Below, piece after piece: positions 21,974 through 34,880 of a DNA stretch of 64,000 nt. Within the stretch, counting starts at the first letter, position 1. The number at the start of each line of letters is the position of its first letter. Made by a program: the position numbers and the translations under genes. The notes beneath the pieces were generated by a model that worked only from the letters and a program-made list of their open reading frames with translations, was not told the DNA's origin and did not search any database. The DNA comes from Schistocerca nitens (Eukaryota > Arthropoda > Insecta > Orthoptera > Acrididae), in contig NC_064622.1 of the NCBI RefSeq assembly GCF_023898315.1, positions 178,518,178 through 178,582,177 on the forward strand, in the 5' to 3' direction.

Positions 21974-22570
21974 CATCTTCAATCTACAGCTCAGATCTTC
22001 CACAGTCTGTGATTGCTTGTGATGCATGCACAAAGTCACATCCGAGAATAAAATCATGACTACATTCTGTTACAGTGACAAGTTCAAAGTCTGTATTCTG
22101 TTGCTGATAGTTATTCTTGCAATGCATGTTACAGTTGGCTGGACATATTTCCCATTAGCAATTTACAATAGAATCGCTTTTGCATCACAGAACATAGTCT
22201 TCTATAATGGGTGACAATATGCCCACATTTACTAGCACCTGGACTGGTTAGACATCGATAACAAAGTCACTGAGATTTCCAGTCATCTTGGTAACTTATC
22301 TGTGGAGGATTTTCATCTGTGGCAGCCTCACCTCCATAGATGGTCATCTTACTCAGTCTTCCTGAATTCTGTGGCTATGCAAGCGGCTGGTACATCTGTA
22401 TGGTCTCGAACGGCTATGGTGAGTTGAGGAGTGTCCCCATCCAAGGTATGTCAAAACGAGTGTGCTGCAATGCTTACATAATCAGGTAGCAGATTTTTAC
22501 AATGGTAGCATTCACAAGCTGGCTGTATGTTACAATAAGTGCCTTAATATTGGTGGGAATTTTGTAGGAA
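21974..22570 (-). pseudogene. Ty3/gypsy-like relic, protease and gag end
   Basis: Continuation of the gypsy-like element after the RTE+SINE insertion. On the minus strand 22000-22140 gives a decayed retropepsin region (an LNLLQ..NVVMILFSDVTL-like end; the family has ILGxDFL). 22200-22262 gives CYRCLTSPGASKCGHIVTHY, a degraded zinc-knuckle of the CCHC type. Weak gag-like sequence continues to about 22570. Confidence 0.5.
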
Positions 22571-25500
22571 AGTAGATTAAAATACAGACTTTCATTAAAA
22601 AATAAAACTGTCAAGAAAAGTATACTTGTTTTATTTTTATATCAAAATAGTATGTATTTAAAAAAACAGCCACTATATCTTGTGTACTCAGTCCACCAGT
22701 TATGATAGCCATAAAATGTTGTATCTCTTCCCTTACAACCTGGCATATGAAAGAAGCGTAGCCATTGTGGTCTTCCACAATTGCCATATGGGCTACATTC
22801 GAGGAATCATTAGCACCAGGATTTCATCCAGAACATATCCCGCCCATTCGCACTCCTCTACAGAAAGGGACAAGTACCGGAACAAGTCCGACCCTTTCAC
22901 CCCCTCCACAGCGACTAATTGCACCCAAATATGTTCTTTGGGATCTTCCCATAGAATGCGTATTCTTTGGTCTTCATCACAGGTTTTCAGTAGACCCACG
23001 TGGTTTACTGCATTTGTTCGCACATAACAGTAGCGATCAGTGTTTTACTGCTTTGCGATATTTGTATTTTCAACGCATTTCATTGGACGTTTAGCAGTGC
23101 TTTATTGCTTCTACTTGTGCATTGTAGCAGTATTTGTGTTTCCTTTGTGACTTTTACAGTGTTTGCTGCTTTATGTAATACTGTTTTACCGCTTCTCATT
23201 CTACGTTGCAACAGTGTTTTGGAATATGTGCTTTTAAATGTGAAGCTTGAGGAAACGAGTACAATTACACAGACCTCTGAAGTGGGATATTTCCACAGCG
23301 AACCTATAGAAGCTGAGTGAAATAATGCCTCCTGTCACAGATAATGAACGTTCATCTCCTTACTAGTGCTACTTAAGTGATAAGGATTTTACTTAAGGTA
23401 GTTTACGATACCAGCAATAAAATATTTGTAGGGAGAGGCAACAGACTTATGTGATAAGGATTTTACTTAAGGTAGTTTATGATACAAGCAATAAAATATT
23501 TGTAGGGAGAGGCAACAGACAAGTTTGAAATGTACATTGTGTGCATTTGAAACTGATTATGAAATGTGCTGGATGGATCCTTTCCAGTCCCACATGAATT
23601 ATGTGTGAAATCAGACCTAGAATTCTCCAGTGAAGACGAATTTTTAAGTTGGAAAGAGAAATGGAATGTGCTACACATTCCATTCATTGCTTAAACCCCA
23701 CTAATCTCACTGAATTTTTGGAAAGTGTACCAATCATGATAGTTGGCTCCCTGAAACAACAGTAATCTTTATATTGGGGTTATAACTTATTTCAAAACAT
23801 TCAAGGAAGATTTAAATTTTGTATGATGCTGGGACACATGTTTTCGTCTCCTTGAGATAGAGTTTGTTTCACTATAGTAAACACTGAAGGTCTTTTAATC
23901 ATTTATAATACAGTTAGCAGAATGAACTCACCCATAACCACTGAACTTTATCATTACCGTTGAGCATATCAAACTTCCAAAGCCAACTGACAATCTGACC
24001 TACCAGCTATCCACCTGTATGTCACCTACAACTTTTTCCCAAATTTGTTTCATTCTGGTGTGGTAAGTAGTTACAAGAATTTTACTGAGTCAATAAAAGT
24101 AGGTCATTATAGAATTTGTTATATTTATTATCTTGCTCATTTCACATACTTGCAAATGAGTCACTGTGCTGGAGATTTGAGGTGGAGCTATTGAAATTTC
24201 AAATGAATTTTGTGTTGATAAAGTAAAAGCAGTCTATCTTTTCTTTTTCAAGGGGACTCTGTCAACACTTAACTATTATGTAGGGAGCACATTGTGCTAA
24301 TGTGGGAGTGATCTAGATGCTTGTAAAACAAATCTTAGTTACCAGTTTATTGTTTTACTAACTACTGGCTTATTATTCTCTTGGTAAACTTTTCATATGA
24401 ACTGTAATGTTATGAATTCTCATATAAGATTACACAAATTCAGATATGCTTTATTATACCAGGTAACAGCTTTGTGATTTTGTTCTGCATAAAAAGACAG
24501 TAGTGTCTGAAGACACTGTTATTTTGGTAAGTACTGTCATTCTGGGCAAAAAAAAAAAAAAGATCTCATAACCATTTCTTTCCGTCAGTCAGTGTCATAT
24601 GATTAGCATGATACAATGTGCAGTAAAATAATAATAAACGGATGTTAAAGCTTTTGTTCATGTACTCATGAATTATGAGATGTGTTTGTATTCTTGCACC
24701 GGAAGTATACTGCTCACCAGAAGTATACTGCTATAAAGAATTAAAAATTTTCTTTCCAAATACTTATCCACATGGTAGTCTCACTGGCTACATAGAAATG
24801 GGGGTGCTACACAAGACCCCATTTTTTATGATCTAGGTGGTGCTTGATGTAATCTGGATGACTAAAGATTTAGATATTCGTGAAATCTTTTACTAACCGC
24901 AAATGTACTAAATCTACTACAATATACAGATCTTACACTTTAGCACTAACAAGCAACACTGTTTTGGCACTTGGAACATCATGAAAAAGCCGAAGGGAAA
25001 TGGCAATATTTGTGATGTTTGTGTCTGTTAGTTACAGTAAATTTCAGATAAATTATGAAATATATAATCCTGACAATCATGTGATTCACATAGACTTCCC
25101 ACCCATATTCAAATTCCAGGCTGGTGTTTATATTGTGTCAGAATAAACTTCCAGTACACGTAAATATTAGAATTTTGAACCCATATACATTTAAAACAGG
25201 CCTAATGTCATAAATTGGTAGCCACCCTACAAAGTTATCGGTCTGTAGAGAACACTGTTAACCCCCAGTTGCAATGTACATGTCAGAGGAAGAGTATATT
25301 CCCATTGTATGTATTAACTTGTGTATTTACTGGTGTATGTATATCACTATAGAGCACCTTCCAATAATTCATTAATACCTGAAAGTCAGCAGCTGTTCCA
25401 AAAGTGGTAGCTTATTGAAGAGCAACTGTTGATACAACTTATTTAACTTCCAGAGGATTATTTTAGATCAGATGTGTTGGAAGTGGGTATTTGGTCAATG

Positions 25501-27868
25501 TAATGAACACACACATTATTAATGGTTCATTCTGTATAAACAACAAAAAAGGTATGCATTTTCAATTAAAACATTTGATTTCTTTCACATTTGCTACATT
25601 CAGTGACGTAGTTAGAGATGAAAAACTGAAAGTCTGTAGAGGTATATGACAACTTTGTGGAAAGTTACAAGTCTGCAAAGTTTGGAAACAAATTAACACA
25701 TCTCAGGATAAATGACTATTATTATTCCAATCCATGCACAGCAATGGAATTCTTATTATAGAAAAATAAATTTGCATGGTTTTTTACATGGCATTACTTC
25801 CTCCAGTTTACTCTCTCTTTCCCTCCCAACCCCACACCATTAGCAGCCAACAATCAAGATGGTCAGGAATGCAGTGGAACCTCTGTTAATTTCAGTTTGT
25901 TGTGCCCTGGTTTCCTTTAATAGAATAACACGTAAGAGTATATGATATCTTTCACTTCCATTTTCATTAGTACAATAAGTAACTGTCTTTTCATCAATTA
26001 TTTTTCTTAAATACATAATGGATATAGCTATTGATTTGTGTGGTTTCAATGTTAATTTACACATGCAATTCCATGAAAAGTAAAATCAGAATGCTGAATT
26101 TTGAAATGCAATAGATTTTATCTTTCTGTATATCAATTCGAAAGTCATAATGTCCAATTTCTGAAGCTGGACAATATGTCATTCCATAATGATATATAAT
26201 TTATATTTTTACTGAAAATGGACTGATAAAAATGTACTAAAAGTTGATAAAAAATCATGACTTTTGGTACATTGTATTTGGTATGAAATGTTACCTCCAA
26301 AAAGTTTCATACAATATTTGGAAACACCTCTTTCTATTTTAGAAACAAAAGAACAAAATAGTTCAATTACCTCATTTACTCCTATAGTTTTACATTTAAC
26401 ATGGTGACTGCCAACAGCCACAGCAGAGCCTGAAGCTGTTTGCCCACCAGTGTGGTAGTGAAAACGCATCATTGAATCTGTTGTGAAAGAAAGTAATATT
26501 TCCTTTCCAGATTAATTTCACTGAGATTTTTATTGATCAACAGAATGAAACAAGGAGTGAGAACAAATCACTATTTACATAGCAGTGGTTTACACAGTTA
26601 CCACTCCAGTTTCAGTACCAGAGTATCTAATTAACTGCAACATGGTGAACTAGGTGTTCATGCTTTTAATCAGAAAAAATCATAAAGTGGTGGAAATATT
26701 ATCTGAAGGAACGAAAGCATCATGTCTGGCAGTACGTGAAAGCTAGACAAACCCTGATTACTGATGGCACATCTTTTCTACAATGTACAAAATCCCTAAT
26801 TAAACGTTATTGTAACAGAAGTTTCAGTGGAGGAAGTGACAAAGCCATGCTGGCCAGGTACAGATGCACTGGAGTAACATCAGATCTCCTCAAACATTCA
26901 AGTGCACAATGTCCACACGATCACGAGATATACAGTTTAAACGAGATTGTTGTCTGGAAATGGCACACAATTCCAGTTCATACCTAATGCAAACCAGTGT
27001 GTTCAAGAAAAAATACTCATAGAGTCTTTGATTGGCTCTTCCAGTAGTGAAAACTTTTCATCATTTAATGTGCAGTGTGTTATTGCTAGACTAGATTCTG
27101 AATGCGGACATTTAAACTAATTTATTGTACAAGTTGCCCGGAAACAATGTGAAAAATTTAGTTAAATTGCTTGACAGCAAAGGGAATAAATTTGTATGGC
27201 CAGAAAGGGACGATACAAGTAAAGTTGGCAAGAACCCATCACAGAAACTTGCGAAAGCCTAATTTTTTCTATACTGAAATTAAATGTTTCACACTGTTAT
27301 CTTAATGCTCTTTATACGTTCATAAATTCGACACTGCACAATTATTTTAAAATTTTTAAGTACAGTCCGTTACGGTAAGATAGTGGAAGTGTTATGTCTG
27401 TGACATTAAAATTTACATTTGTAACATTTAACACATTGACTGCCACGATGCCACAGCTGAGCCAGCAGTAAGAGTTAAATGTCTTATTTTATATTAACAC
27501 TAACTTTTAATTTCTTTAATAGAAAATGAACATGGACTGCATCATCAAATATTGATTGTATGTTGTTCATATGAAGCTCTATCTATACAAAAATTAATAG
27601 CTCTCAGATTTTATTTTCGTGTTAATTCTTCAACTTCAATTGTACAAATGTTATGTCCATAAGAGTGGAAATGTGTATAGATGTTGTAGAAATTTTAAAT
27701 TATACCACCTAAATGCCCTCACACCTTGTCATCAGCACTTGGTCAGTGAAACTAATTTTATACTTAAGTTGTGAATATCCAATGGCAGAGCACACAGTGG
27801 CAGCAGCTAACATATCACAACAAACAATAAAATAAGGAAAATGCTTCTTTAGTTACACTGCAGTGAAG
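22571..27868. other. Long stretch of intron 3 with no recognised gene
   Basis: AT-rich intron DNA with scattered short ORFs. The only clear structure is the tandem duplication at 23377-23520. An exon-like ORF on the minus strand near 26380-26477 is discussed as a finding. Confidence 0.45.
23377..23520. repeat. 74-bp tandem duplication
   Basis: GTGATAAGGATTTTACTTAA begins at 23377 and again at 23451, and the two units match except for a few bases (TTTACGATACC against TTTATGATACA). It is a young local duplication with no known role. Confidence 0.9.
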
Positions 27869-27870
27869 TA

Positions 27871-29362
27871 CCGTATTTACTCGAATCTAAGCCGCACTCG
27901 AATATAAGCTGCACCTGATAAATGAGACTCGAAATAAAGGAAAAAAAAAAATTTCCCGAATCTAAGCCGCACCAGAAATTTGCGACACGAAATTCAAGGG
28001 GAGAGTAAAGTTTTAGGCCGCACCTCCAAATCGAAACAAAGTTGGTCCATTGTAATATGAGACACAATTTAGGTCGAATGAAAGACGATACAGTAGTTTG
28101 GTTCGAGTCGTAATGTTAGCAGTTAAGCTTTACCAGGCAGCCATTGCTATGCGTCAGGCGCTCCGTCCGTATTTATACGGGTAGCCTTCCTTTTTCACGT
28201 GCTTCATCTGGTTTGAATTGATTGCTTACTTTGCTTTGATCTGATAAGTGCCGTTTTCTTTGTTATTGGTGTTTACGTCACTCTAAGCTGAAAATGCATT
28301 ACTGTACTGCGTCATGCATTGTTTGTCGCAGTCTGATAGTGCGTGTTTACTGCGTGTCGCCGCTCGCTGCTTGGCTTGCTTTTGTGCTACCAGCGCTTAC
28401 AAAAAAAGAGAGAAGAAGAAGAAGAAGAATCATCTCATTAGCGAAACAATGGCAAGAGACTGCTACTTGTTGTTACTTACACTGCTGCTTTCTTTGATAA
28501 TGATCAACTAGAACCAAATAATAGACTGTGTATGATAGAACATGTTGTGAACGAGAGTTAGGCGAAAATTTTTCTCCGTTTGAAAATCTTTGCGGCCACT
28601 TCTTTAGTACATCAAATTCTGCACAGAAATTAGTCATCTTAGATTTAAAAATCTAGTCAGTTGTCGTGCTTCATTTAAGACTGTATCACTATTAGGCATA
28701 AGAATAATACGAATATAAACATGACATGATACGTATATTCTTCCGCGTTTGCTGTTGTCTCACCCAAGTTTCGTAGTTTATTAGGCAGACAGGATTTAAA
28801 TGAGATAGCAGTAAACACGTAAGAATACATGGCAAAATGTTTATATTCGTATTATTCTTATGGAGAAGATAATACTGCATGTGATTCACATTTCATCAGG
28901 TTCCTATTAGCAACCATCTCTTCTCACAGGTAGGAAAAAATTCTGAACGTAGAGTTGGCCATATTGACAAACATCCCTAACAGTCTTGCCAGTTGGATTT
29001 TCGTAGTACATTGAAATTCTGCTACATTTGAAGATGAACAATACGGAATTTGTATTTACTTCGTTGGATAATGTATGAAAATGCAGTGGTCGAAACTCGG
29101 GGCGGAGAAAAAAAAGCTCTTCCACCATTTCTTTTTTAAATTTATTTACTGACGCAGAGGTTTTGGCGCCAGTATTTATCTCTGTGCCTACAAAGCATGC
29201 CTGTGTAGTGCTACATATATTCGACGGCAGAAGTTAGTTGTGGCGGCACCTACCAACATTTTTCAGAACTTCCGCTTTTTTGCACTCGATTCTCAGCCGC
29301 AGGCGGTTTTTTGGATTACAAAAACCGGAAAAAAAGTGCGGCTTAGATTCAAGTAAATACGG
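27871..29362 (-). mobile_element. Non-autonomous TA-target DNA transposon, copy 3
   Basis: Starts CCGTATTTACTCGAATCTAA after TA (27869-27870) and ends AGTAAATACGG before TA (29363-29364), 1492 bp. It is inverted relative to copies 1 and 2: the segment just inside the left end of copy 1 (TTTCCGGTTTTTGTAATCC) is found here near the right end on the other strand. The internal palindrome is kept at about 28697-28863. No transposase ORF; the short frames differ among copies and carry stops. Confidence 0.88.
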
Positions 29363-29364
29363 TA

Positions 29365-30359
29365 TACACGTACAGTTCAGTACTTTTTCAATTTATAAAA
29401 AATTGGTTTTAGGCTATACTTTTGAAATTACAATATATTTCAAAGTTATTCAAGTGTGCAGTGGAATTTTAATACTTTTGGGAGTGAATGTTAAATAAGT
29501 ATCTTACTAGGTGATAAATTTTGCTATTAAATCACAAGACACATCACTAAGCACCTGCTGAAATGGTCCAGCTGTGCCAGGTACTTCTAAGGCAAACGCA
29601 GGTGAAGACAGCTTAGCACTGAATTCCTTACTCAGTGTTTAGGTGAATATCATATAAAGAAACAGACTTCAGTGCGAGAAAAGTCATCCAATTCTAAAAT
29701 CAAAAAACATACCCTCAAACATTAATTTGAACTTAGAGAAAGTAGAGCCACAGCATAGTTGAAAGTTAAGTTAAGAATTCAGACAGTATGTGTGAAGCAA
29801 ACCAATTTTGACTGTAAATCGAAAAGGCAGCCAGATTACTTTGGTCTTGCTAGATCGATACAAGCTGTTTTTGTATGTTATTCATTGAGCAGTTCTGGTG
29901 AAGATTTTTAAGAGTGGGGTGAAGTGGAGGGAAAAAAAAAGAATCCTTCGAGGAAGTGTCTTTGAGTGACATATCTGTGACACTAAGAATTCAGATGTAA
30001 CTTCCAGTGGGTGGAATTGGTGGCTAGTCGGGGTGGGGCTTAAACTATGGATATGCAAGGAGGAGGTTAAAGGGCAGGACTTGTTCCAGGTGAAATCCTA
30101 GTGCTAACGGCTTGTCTACATTCCAGGGTCGATCGCAGCTCTTTCATCAGATTCTTTTACTCTTGCACTTCCTCAAAGCCCTGGCACAACTTGATGAATT
30201 CCTCAGTTGTTGTCCTTTTACCAGAAGAGCTTGGTACAAAAGCTCCTTTCATCAAATGTGAGATTTTGTCAATGTCTGTCATACTAGAATCACAATGTTG
30301 TAAAGGGCAAAAATTTCTGTATGACAGCCATTTTCTCTTGATGCTGGGTCCTGTTCTAC

Positions 30360-30400
<41 letters not shown>

Positions 30401-30755
30401 AAGCGGACTTAACATCGATTGTCACCAATTCATTTTGGCATTGAATATGTCCCAGCTACTGAGCTTCTCACTGTTGTTATCATGTGCTGCTGTGTGCTGC
30501 CCTAGTAAAAGCACAGATTTGCCAAACAAATCATATCATTCCTTCTGTTGTATTTGGTAACCCAGTTGAATCCTTTTCGACATTTTGTTAGGGCTTGAAC
30601 AATTTCTCCCACAAGCACTGATGAATGCCTGATGTGTCATTGATTTACTGCTGTTTTGGAATCTGTATGACTACCGAATATTGGAATCTGTATGCCTACT
30701 GAATATACGGATCTCAGGAATGATTGACTACTTGTACTCAAGTTCTTCATCTCTT
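29365..30755. other. Intron DNA with a possible gypsy gag scrap and poly-T
   Basis: Mostly unassigned. On the minus strand about 30115-30260 reads MKGAFVPSSSGKRTTTEEFI, then KLCQGFEEVQE, resembling the LMKG...TTTEEFI region of Ty3/gypsy gag proteins in insects; this is a weak call. A 37-bp poly-T run lies at about 30361-30397. Confidence 0.4.
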
Positions 30756-31930
30756 CATCTACATCCATACTCTGCAATCCACAGTGAAGCGCATGGCACA
30801 GCATGCATCCTACTGTACCAGTTATTATGGTTTCTTCCCATTCATGTATGAAGCATAGGAACAATGATAGTATGAATGCCTCTGAGCTTGTTGGAGTTAT
30901 TCTAATCTTTTCCTCACAATCCATATGTAAGTGATACATAGAGGGTTGTAGTAGTATGTTTGCAGAATCATCATTTAAAGCTGGTTCTTGAAACTTTGTT
31001 AGTAGATTTTCTCAGTATAGTTTGCGTCTACCTTCAAGAGTCTGCCAGTTCAGTTTCTTCGGCATCACTGTAACACTTTCCCATGGGTCAAACAAACCTG
31101 TGACCATTCATTCTATTCTTCTCTATATGTGTTCAATAATCACTGTTAGTCCTATTCAAGTAGCATGGAGAGCTGCATCAAACCAGTCTCAGGACTGAAG
31201 ACCACAACAACAACAGTCCTGTTCAGTATGGGCCCCATGCGCTTGACCAATATTCTAGAATCAATCACCCGAGTGATCTGTCAGCAATCTTCTTTGTAGA
31301 TTGATTGCATTTTCCCAATATTCTCTCAATAAACCAAAGCCTACTACTTCCTTTACCCACAACTGAGCCTATGTGATCATTCTATTTCATTTCAAGTCCT
31401 TACAAAGTGCTACAGGTAGGTATTTGTATGAGTTGGCCGATTCCAACAGTGACTTATTCATATTACAATCATAGGATATTACATTTTTTCAATTTTTTAA
31501 ATGCACAGTTTTACATTTCTGAACATTTAAAGCAAGTTGCCAATCTGTGCACCACTTCGAAATTTTTCAAGATCTGACTGAATACTTATGCAGCCTTGTT
31601 TCAGATAGTACTTCGTTATAAATAACTGCATCATCTGCAAAAAGCCTGATCTTACTATTAATATTGACAGCAATGTCATTAATAAACAGTATGAACATCA
31701 AGGGTCCTGACACACTTCCCTGGGGCACACCCCAAGTTACTTCTATATCTGCTGATGACTTCCATCCAAGATAACATGATGTGTCCTCTCTACCAGCAAG
31801 TCTTCAATCCAGTCACGAGTTTTACTTGATACTCCATATGATCGAACTTTTGAACATATGCACAGGTGTGGTACAGAGTCAAATGCTTTTCGGAAATCAA
31901 GAAATACTGCATCTACCTGAATGGGTGGAG
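30756..31930 (-). mobile_element. Jockey-like LINE (family B), copy 2
   Basis: The 3' end is at about 30756 (ATCCATACTCTGCAATCCAC), followed by the same body as copies 1, 3 and 4. The RT region is recognisable on the minus strand at 31590-31930 (the equivalent of FADDAVIYN near 31610-31640 and of GVPQGSVLGPLMF near 31700-31730). It is 5'-truncated at about 31930 and interrupted by a 56-bp RTE stub at 31159-31214. Confidence 0.75.
31159..31214 (+). mobile_element. RTE LINE 3' stub (56 bp) with TSD
   Basis: Only the last 40 or so bases of the RTE ORF end and the (CAA)n tail are present (GTAGCATGGAGAGCTGCATC at the start). It is flanked by AGTCCTATTCA (31148-31158) and AGTCCTGTTCA (31215-31225), an 11-bp duplication with one mismatch. 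It is an extreme 5' truncation by target-primed reverse transcription. Confidence 0.85.
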
Positions 31931-32570
31931 AGTGCAGCTATTTATACAAACATCAAATATTCCAGATGCTGGTATTTACACAAACATAGAATATTCCAGA
32001 ATATATAGATATAAGATATTTTAAGAAACTTGCAGGAATCATAAACATTACATGCACATTCCACAGCCAGCGGCAATATAACTGCAGCACCATGGTGTGG
32101 CAAAAGCAGATAATGAACACTGTTTGTTAAGTTGTTTATAACATGTTTGTTTGTACTTTCCTATGAAAACTAAGTGTTGTTCCCTGAAATTAGAGGTTGT
32201 TCGCACTCTGGCACCTAATACGTTAAAGCCGTTGTTACATTAAATACATAATATTTTCTTGCAATCACAACAAAAACATTGTTTCATGACTGGCAATACA
32301 GTCAGCCTTTCTGCTTCCGTAACATCCCATGACCGTTTATGCAGGGCATTACCAACACATAGTTCAACGTTAGAGTGTGGACGGCCCCCATATAAAGTTT
32401 TACTACAAGCTGTGATGGAAAATAAATTTCTGTATTTACTGTGGCAGTGTGGGCAGTATTGATGTTAATATCCACCACACAGCTTCAATTTTTTGTAATC
32501 TGTAATTACACTCAAACAATAAACAGTAATGTGTTCTATAATGCTCACAAAAAAAAGATGACATTGTTGT
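31931..32570. other. Unassigned intron DNA
   Basis: A short local repeat (ATTCCAGATGC / AATATTCCAGAATATATAG, about 31960-32010) is seen. Nothing else recognised. Confidence 0.4.
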
Positions 32571-33360
32571 GGTCTTCAGTCTGAAGACTGGTCTGATGCA
32601 GCTCTCCATGCTAACCTTAGAGTACAGTTGCATGCCATCAGGAAAAATTAAAGCTGTATTTCACCCCTTGCTTTCAGCCATTCACAGTTAAAAGCCCAGC
32701 AAGGTCGTTTTGGTTGCTGTTACAAGGCCAGATCAGTCAATCATCCAGACCGTTGCCCCTGCAACTTCTGAAAGGGCTGCTGCCCCTTTTCAGGAACCAC
32801 ACATTTATCCGGCCTCTCAACATATGACCCTCCATTGTGGTTGCACCTATGATACAGCTATTTGTATCGCTGAGGCACACAAGCAACCCCACTGACAGGA
32901 TGGTCCGTGGTTCAAGGGGGAGGGGGGATAAAAGATAAGGTTAACTAACTTTATTTCTTCTCGTACTCTTCAGAGGTATTTCTTCGTTTGTCATTCTGTC
33001 AGTCCATTTCACTTCAAGCACTCCTCCAAAATCACATTTCAAAACCATCCAAAAACTTTCTTTTTCCACCTTTTGGAATCATTTCGCCCTTAGATATTCT
33101 CCTCATTTGCCCCACACGGATTCAATTTTTTACTACCAAAATTCATAAGTACCTACAAGATTTTATTTGATGTCTTTCCTTCCAATGATACTTTGACGAA
33201 ATCTTCACATTTGCTGATTCTGATCACTTCTATCTGGTCTACATTCTTTCTCATTCCATATTCTTTTCCCACTTCTATGATCCTCTCCAGTATAAATCGA
33301 ACTTCATTCTCTGATTCAATCTGAACTGCTTTATCATCCACCATCCTAACTGTCTTTATG
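32571..33360 (-). pseudogene. RTE-related relic (3' stub, UTR-like part and RT fragment)
   Basis: 32575-32612 is the minus-strand form of the RTE 3' end (GTTGTGGTCTTCAGTCTGAA). On the minus strand 33153-33344 encodes VDDKAVQIESENEVRFILER, then GKEYGMRKNVDQIEVIRISK, which matches the RT palm and thumb region of RTE-like elements; the catalytic box is degraded to VDDK. The GC-richer part 32640-32930 resembles an RTE 5' UTR from memory only. The pieces may be separate insertions. Confidence 0.5.
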
Positions 33361-34484
33361 ATTTATCACCTTTTTTATCAATCCTGCAACATGAAAATCC
33401 AAAAACTTTCAAACTGACTGAACAGTGCAAGCACAAAAGGTCTAGTGCTTCAACTGTTAGTAGTTCACTGCTCATTCTAAATGTTGTTGCACACTTGAAT
33501 TTAACAATATTTGGGGTGAGTTGTTGTGATTTTAGTGATCCAAATGTCAAGAAATTAGTTTAATTTGTATAGCTTACAGTCTCTTGTCTATGCCATGCGG
33601 AAAAATATTTTGCATAAATTCTACAATGATGTCTGGTACAAAAACAAAGTTACATACATTTTTAAGTGTCCTGTACAGAAACCTGCTGAAGCAACTTGTG
33701 GGTAAACCATGGTGCCAGTATCACCAGCTTGATTTGATCAATGATGTCATACCAAGTCCCTAGATGCAACACAAACATGGTCTCAAGACGATGACCAACA
33801 ACCTTAAGAGTTTCTGTAGTGTGAAAATATGCACATCATGTACAGTGTATTACAAGTTCTTAATAATAAATATTGAAGCTAACAGACTACCACAGGAAAG
33901 TGGCGCTTAAAGCAGGATCAAAATAAAATCCAACATAATGGCAAATCACATTAATATTAAAACATAGAAAATGCAATAAAGAATAAGACAAAACAACAGT
34001 TTCAAAAAAGTAAAAAAATGTACAATAAAGGGAAACAAATTGTAACTGGTATTGAAAACATCATTTGAGCTCAACTTGAAACACCAACAGCACTACAAAA
34101 ACACTAAAACATGTAGTACTGAACAAAGCCAAAAAGCAAAGCCAAAACACACAGCAAAAATTTGTAAAAACTAAAGAAAAGTGGTTTTGACAATAGTTAT
34201 TGACCTACACATCAACTCAGAAGACCAACCCCCATAAAAAAATCCTAAAACAAATTGCAATAAAATGGCCAATAGACATGTGACAGAAAGCAAAAAATCA
34301 TGAACATTAACAAAACGCAGTATCGACAACATCAGTCAACCTCTCCACAGTGCCACAAAACCCAAAACTTGCTCATATAACTACCATCAAAAACCTAACC
34401 TCACCAATATAGGCAGAACAAACTTCACGATACCGATCACTTACAATCCAAGATAATTTCTAACAACATTCTCTCTCTCTCTCT

Positions 34485-34521
<37 letters not shown>

Positions 34522-34702
34522 CTGTACTGACCCCAATTTTGATTTCGATACATGAGACACACACAATTATGCACATAAACACGCATACCATACTTACTTG
34601 AATAATAAAAAAATAAAACAATAAGTACATACATACCAACAGTCGGCCGACATAATTATAAATCTATCAATTTTGTGAGTGCAAAAGTAATGCCATATCA
34701 AC
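33361..34702. other. Unassigned intron DNA with (CT)n(CA)n tract
   Basis: AT-rich, with a (CT)7(CA)n compound microsatellite at about 34471-34520. No ORF or transposon recognised before the Merlin left end. Confidence 0.5.
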
Positions 34703-34880
34703 AGGTCAACGTAAGTGTCCGATTCCACCCATCTGTTATGACCCTGTGATGTAGTGGTGGTTTCGTGTGTGACATCACTATGGCGTGGAGTTTGAGTTGA
34801 TTGTGGTTGTAGATGTCATATTGCTGTATTTGATGGTGCCCTCTGGTGATGGATGTGGATGTGCTGACTTTAATGTGTGG

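Noticed and set aside
23377-23520. CRISPR-like array
   Set aside because: Only two tandem units with no spacers, in a eukaryotic intron.
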